From Adhaeribacter rhizoryzae (GTDB lineage Bacteria; Bacteroidota; Bacteroidia; Cytophagales; Hymenobacteraceae), in contig NZ_VWSF01000026.1 in NCBI RefSeq assembly GCF_008629685.1, positions 22,929 through 86,928 of the forward strand: DNA of 64,000 nt. Reading direction: 5' to 3'. The notes under the pieces were generated by a model. The model was not told the origin of the DNA and ran no database searches. It saw only the letters and a list, made by a program, of their open reading frames with translations. This document shows positions 60,793 through 64,000 of the stretch, one piece after another. The stretch's first letter is position 1. Every line of letters begins with the position of its first letter. A program made the translations under genes and the position numbers.

Positions 60793-62976
60793 CTATTGGG
60801 CGCTGCCGTTAACCAGTTGCCTTAATAATTCGCGCACGTGCTGCGGGCTTTGCACATGGTATTTGGCAATCGATCGAATATTGCCTACTTTAATGGTGTA
60901 CGCGTCTTTGGGCATTACCCGAAACGTATCCTCATCGGTGCGGTCGTCGCCGATAGCCAGCACAAAATCACTGCCGTATTGGTGGAGCCACCGCGAAGCC
61001 GCTATACCTTTATTTACCTCAATATTTTTTATTTCTACAATTTTGTCGCCTTCCATTACCTGTAAGTTCCGGTTTGCAATCAGGTAGTTCAGGTGGCTGC
61101 TTAGTTCGCCGGCGCGGGTTTCGCCCAATACCGGGTCTACTTTGCGGTAATGCCACACCAGGGCAAAATCTTTTTCTTCGAGCAACGTGCCCGGGGTGCG
61201 ACTCACGTACATCTCAAAAATGGGCCGGATATCTTCTTTCCAGCTATTATCTAGGTTCTGAATCATGCGCCACTCGGTTTCGTGCTTGCGCAGCCAAACG
61301 CCGTGTTCTGCAATCATATCAATGGGCAGGTGGCCCAGCCATTTAGCCAAAGTTTTGTGGTCGCGGCCGCTAATAATTACCACCCGGTTAGCCGCTTCAG
61401 CGGCTAAGGTCTGTAATAAGTGCAGTAGTTCTTCGTCGGGCTGGGTTTTGTTGGGGTCGCGGGTAAAAGGCATTAAGGTGCCGTCGTAATCCAGGAAAAT
61501 AAGGCGCTGCTGAGCTTGCTGGTAATTATTTATTAATTGTTTCTTTACTTCGCCTTTGAGTAAAGTGGTTTTTAAAGCGTTCTGTTTTTCTTTGGCGTAA
61601 GTTAATCTATCCATAAATAAGTTTACCCAATGGTGTATGTTATACTTTTGCACCGTGGCCTGCATGCTGGCAACAGCTACCCGCTGGTTTTCTTCCGGCA
61701 CAATTAAAGCCTGCTGCAACGCCCCTACCATTTGGTGTACATCGTTGGGGTTAATCAGAATGGCTTCGGAGAGTTCTTTGGCCGCACCGGCCATTTCGCT
61801 TAATATTAAGACCCCGGTGCCATCGTTACGGCTGGCAATATATTCTTTACAAACCAGGTTCATGCCGTCGCGCATGGGCGTAACCAGGGCCACATGGGCC
61901 ATCCGGTAAAAAGCCGATAATTCCTCGAAGGGAAAAGAATGGTAATAATATTGCACCGGTGCCCAACTTAAAGTCCGGTACAAGCCGTTAATGCGGCCCA
62001 CCAATTCGTCTACTTCTATTTTAAGTTCTTTGTATTTTTCTACCTGGTCGCGCGAGGGCACTACTATCATAATTAAGGTTACCTGCTCATGAAACTCAGG
62101 GTATTGTTTCAGAAACATTTCGAAGGCTCGCAAACGCTGCGGAATGCCTTTAGAATAATCTAAGCGGTCGATGGACAAAATAATTTTCCGGTGCCGCAGC
62201 GCCTCCTGAAATTCTTGTACCATCCCGCTTACTTTCTCCGAATTGGCCGTTTGGGCATATTTATCGTAATCTATTCCCATCGGGAAAGCATCTACCATTA
62301 CGCTGCGGTTACCTGTTTCGATAATGCCGTGCGAAGCCGCCAGACCCACCAAATGAATAACCGAACTCACAAAGTGCCGCACATCGTCGTAGGTATGAAA
62401 CCCGATTAAATCAGCGCCCAGGAGCCCTTGCAATATTTGTTTTCGCCAGGGCAACATCCGGAATACCTCGTAACTCGGAAAAGGAATATGCTGAAAAAAG
62501 CCAATGGTACTATCGGGCAAACTTTCCCGCACCATCGACGGCAACAGCAATAACTGGTAATCATGAATCCAGATGGTATCGTCGGGGTTGGCAAACTTTA
62601 CAATTTGTTCACAAAACTTTTGGTTAACGCGGTAGTAGGCTTCCCAGTAGCTTTGTTCGTAAACGGCAAACTGCGAAAAATAATGAAAAGTAGGCCACAG
62701 CGTTTCGTTGCTGAAACCTTCGTAATATTCTTTAATGTCGGATTCAGTTAAAAAAACCGGCTGCATGCGTTCTTTTTGCAGCTCGGTTATTACCTGCTGT
62801 TCTTCGCTTTCTTCTACGCACAATCCTGGCCAGCCTAGCCAAATATTCTCGCCTTCTTTGTAAACCGAACCCAGACCAGTAGCCAAGCCGCCTTCGCTGG
62901 GCTCAAACGTCATGGTTCCATCTGCTCTTCTAACTTTAACCGGTAATCGGTTCGAAACAATAATCTTTCTTGCCAT
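60793..62976 (-). CDS. otsA: bifunctional trehalose-6-phosphate synthase/phosphatase
   Basis: This 727-residue protein has an N-terminal GT20 synthase domain (residues ~3-465: VSNRLPVKV, EGGLATGLGSV, WIHDYQLLLLP, DRLDYSKGIPQRL). A HAD-type phosphatase domain follows from about residue 490, with RLIFLDYDGTLMPFTRDPNK and LAIGDDRTDEDTF as nucleophile and late Asp motifs. It makes trehalose-6-phosphate from UDP- or ADP-glucose and glucose-6-phosphate, then removes the phosphate. Both catalytic sets look intact. It supplies trehalose for TreS-Mak. The fused form is common in Bacteroidota. Confidence 0.95.
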   Translation of the reverse strand: MARKIIVSNRLPVKVRRADGTMTFEPSEGGLATGLGSVYKEGENIWLGWPGLCVEESEEQQVITELQKERMQPVFLTESDIKEYYEGFSNETLWPTFHYFSQFAVYEQSYWEAYYRVNQKFCEQIVKFANPDDTIWIHDYQLLLLPSMVRESLPDSTIGFFQHIPFPSYEVFRMLPWRKQILQGLLGADLIGFHTYDDVRHFVSSVIHLVGLAASHGIIETGNRSVMVDAFPMGIDYDKYAQTANSEKVSGMVQEFQEALRHRKIILSIDRLDYSKGIPQRLRAFEMFLKQYPEFHEQVTLIMIVVPSRDQVEKYKELKIEVDELVGRINGLYRTLSWAPVQYYYHSFPFEELSAFYRMAHVALVTPMRDGMNLVCKEYIASRNDGTGVLILSEMAGAAKELSEAILINPNDVHQMVGALQQALIVPEENQRVAVASMQATVQKYNIHHWVNLFMDRLTYAKEKQNALKTTLLKGEVKKQLINNYQQAQQRLIFLDYDGTLMPFTRDPNKTQPDEELLHLLQTLAAEAANRVVIISGRDHKTLAKWLGHLPIDMIAEHGVWLRKHETEWRMIQNLDNSWKEDIRPIFEMYVSRTPGTLLEEKDFALVWHYRKVDPVLGETRAGELSSHLNYLIANRNLQVMEGDKIVEIKNIEVNKGIAASRWLHQYGSDFVLAIGDDRTDEDTFRVMPKDAYTIKVGNIRSIAKYHVQSPQHVRELLRQLVNGSAQ

Positions 62977-63357
62977 AAGTAAAAATGCTGTCTAAAAGAT
63001 ACTCTTTAAAAGGTGTTTTGGTTGGTTTCACAACCGGAATAACCTGTACAAACGGGTATTCTTCCCTTCCTGAATTTGGCAAAGTATAAAATATTAGGTT
63101 AATCGCAAGTTGATTTGGCGTGGTTTGGCGGTTTGTGCCAAGAATATAAGCCGGATAGAATTAGATTATTTTGGGCTAGGCGTTTGTCTTTTAACAAACT
63201 TTATCATTTAAGACAAGGTGCCCATTAATAGTTGCAGTCTGGAGATAAATCAAACCACCCCTGCCCCTCCTTAGCCAAGGTGGGGAGCCTGGCTAATGCA
63301 AAACTTAGGCTTATCTTATGCGTTAGCCGCAACTCCTTCCCTAATTTAGGGCTACGA
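62977..63357. repeat. gene-free stretch with Repeat family E, copy 3 (63251-63288)
   Basis: The element at 63251-63288 reads CAAACCACCCCTGCCCCTCC then TTAGCCAAGGTGGGGAGC. The stretch from about 63290 to the transposase stop may hold the right end of the insertion sequence. No clear terminal inverted repeat could be paired because the other end is outside the window. Confidence 0.5.
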
Positions 63358-64000
63358 TTAGGACACAAATTTTTGGGCCAGGGTCCACCCGTGCAAGATA
63401 TGCTGGAAGTAATTCCAACCGCGCAAAAGGGTAATCACCCCCGCCTGCTTTTCGTGGGGTTTCCACCCGCCTAATCTGGCTATTATCCAGTAGCACCATT
63501 GTAAAGAGTCTTGGGGGTAAGGATTCCGCTGCTTGGCTGTTTTTCCTTCATAACGTTTTTGTAAAGCCTGCATACAAGCGACTTCCTGCTGGGTAAAGCT
63601 TTCTGCCAGCGGCACGGCTTCTTTCTGTTTAGAAGCCAGGTGCAAGAGCATTATCTTGCTAGCGGCAAACAAAGCCAGCAGCGTGAGTTGCACTAAAGCT
63701 TTGCCGGTTTCTAAATCCAGCAGTTCCACCTGCAAGCCTTTCTGCTTTAACAGCCGGAAGACCTGCTCAATGTTCCAGCGCAGACTATACCAGTAGATTA
63801 GCTGGTGCGCCTGTTGTTGCGTTTGGATGGCATGGGTCGTGAGCAAGCGCCAGTAAATGGGCGCTTGCCCGGCGGGTGCATCTATTTCCTTGGCTTCTAC
63901 CACATACAGGGCTTTGCCCACGCCTTTCATAACTAACCCCACTTTTGCCCAGCGTAAAGCCACTACCGCTTGCCTGGCTACGCGGCCGCGGCGGGTTTCG
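63358..64000 (-). mobile_element. IS4-family transposase, N-terminal part beyond window
   Basis: The minus-strand frame is open from the right edge to a stop at 63358, giving about 213 C-terminal residues. The IS4 signature Y-x2-R-x3-E-x6-K is present as YSLRWNIEQVFRLLK with the catalytic Glu. The upstream part (ALYVVEAKEIDAPAGQAP; IYWRLLTTHAI) is the preceding insertion-domain strand. The end LGGWKPHEKQAGVITLLRGW is typical of IS4 relatives. Whether the element is whole cannot be seen. Confidence 0.9.

Noticed and set aside
1..64000. tRNA, rRNA, CRISPR array or prophage
   Set aside because: None could be recognised by eye; the palindromic repeats are dispersed, with no regular spacers, and so are not a CRISPR.

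Overview
The window reads as chromosomal DNA of a Bacteroidota species. A Cytophagales/Hymenobacteraceae-type organism such as an Adhaeribacter or Rufibacter relative is my inference, not something proved by a marker gene. The evidence is a SusC/SusD pair with a divergent ECF sigma/FecR unit, an outer-membrane beta-barrel TonB receptor, several LytTR two-component systems, LiaF-like and YetF-like (DUF421) proteins, few Shine-Dalgarno sequences, and some TAnnTTTG-type -7 boxes. No rRNA, tRNA, CRISPR array or prophage was seen. The only mobile gene is an IS4-family transposase cut by the right edge.

Layout. 1-589: truncated aldo/keto reductase. 985-17700: a glycan/phosphoester uptake region, almost all on the minus strand. 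It holds an ECF sigma (plus) and FecR anti-sigma, a SusC with an STN signalling domain, SusD, two tandem Tat-type metallophosphoesterases, a GH43, a GH125 alpha-mannosidase and an OMP beta-barrel receptor. 17854-31535: housekeeping and small genes, including a TerB-like protein, two GNATs, D-lactate dehydrogenase, a methyltransferase, DUF1810, two YetF-like membrane proteins with C-terminal zinc ribbons, a nitrilase, a hexapeptide protein, an ABC-F ATPase, a thioredoxin-like lipoprotein, a SelW-like protein and a 39-residue membrane peptide. 31795-33582: GH15 glucoamylase/trehalase-like enzyme. 34512-38082: a three-gene minus-strand module of a cNMP-domain histidine kinase, a response regulator fused to a thioredoxin-reductase-like flavoprotein, and a UBP-type zinc finger. 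38479-46021: the GlgE pathway operon (glgE, treS-maltokinase fusion, glgB). 46553-55288: PH-domain protein, polysaccharide deacetylase, kelch protein, LytTR system with a LiaF-like protein, inositol oxygenase and a TetA-like MFS pump. 56053-60521: an SDYEK-repeat protein and a LytTR signalling cluster with one normal and one degenerate LytS-type kinase. 60793-62976: bifunctional trehalose-6-phosphate synthase/phosphatase.

How the genes work together. OtsAB can make trehalose. TreS-Mak converts it to maltose and then maltose-1-phosphate, GlgE extends alpha-1,4-glucan, GlgB branches it, and the GH15 enzyme may recycle trehalose or oligosaccharide. The sigma/FecR/SusC-STN set is a classic trans-envelope switch for the SusCD operon. 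The best candidate for an undescribed system is the kinase / receiver-flavoprotein / UBP-finger module. Its reductase-like output has lost the CxxC of thioredoxin reductase, and its glutaredoxin-like linker also lacks cysteines. A second candidate is the kinase plus pseudokinase pair near 57-60 kb.

Intergenic DNA is rich in dispersed palindromic repeats. At least five families recur here: a 23-bp-stem GTCATTCAGGAGGAA hairpin (4 copies), an AAGCTCAGGATGAC element (4 copies), a TGCGTGTTTTCACC element (3 copies), a GCGTAGAG/CTCTACGC element (3 copies), and a C-rich CCCCTCCT element (3 copies).
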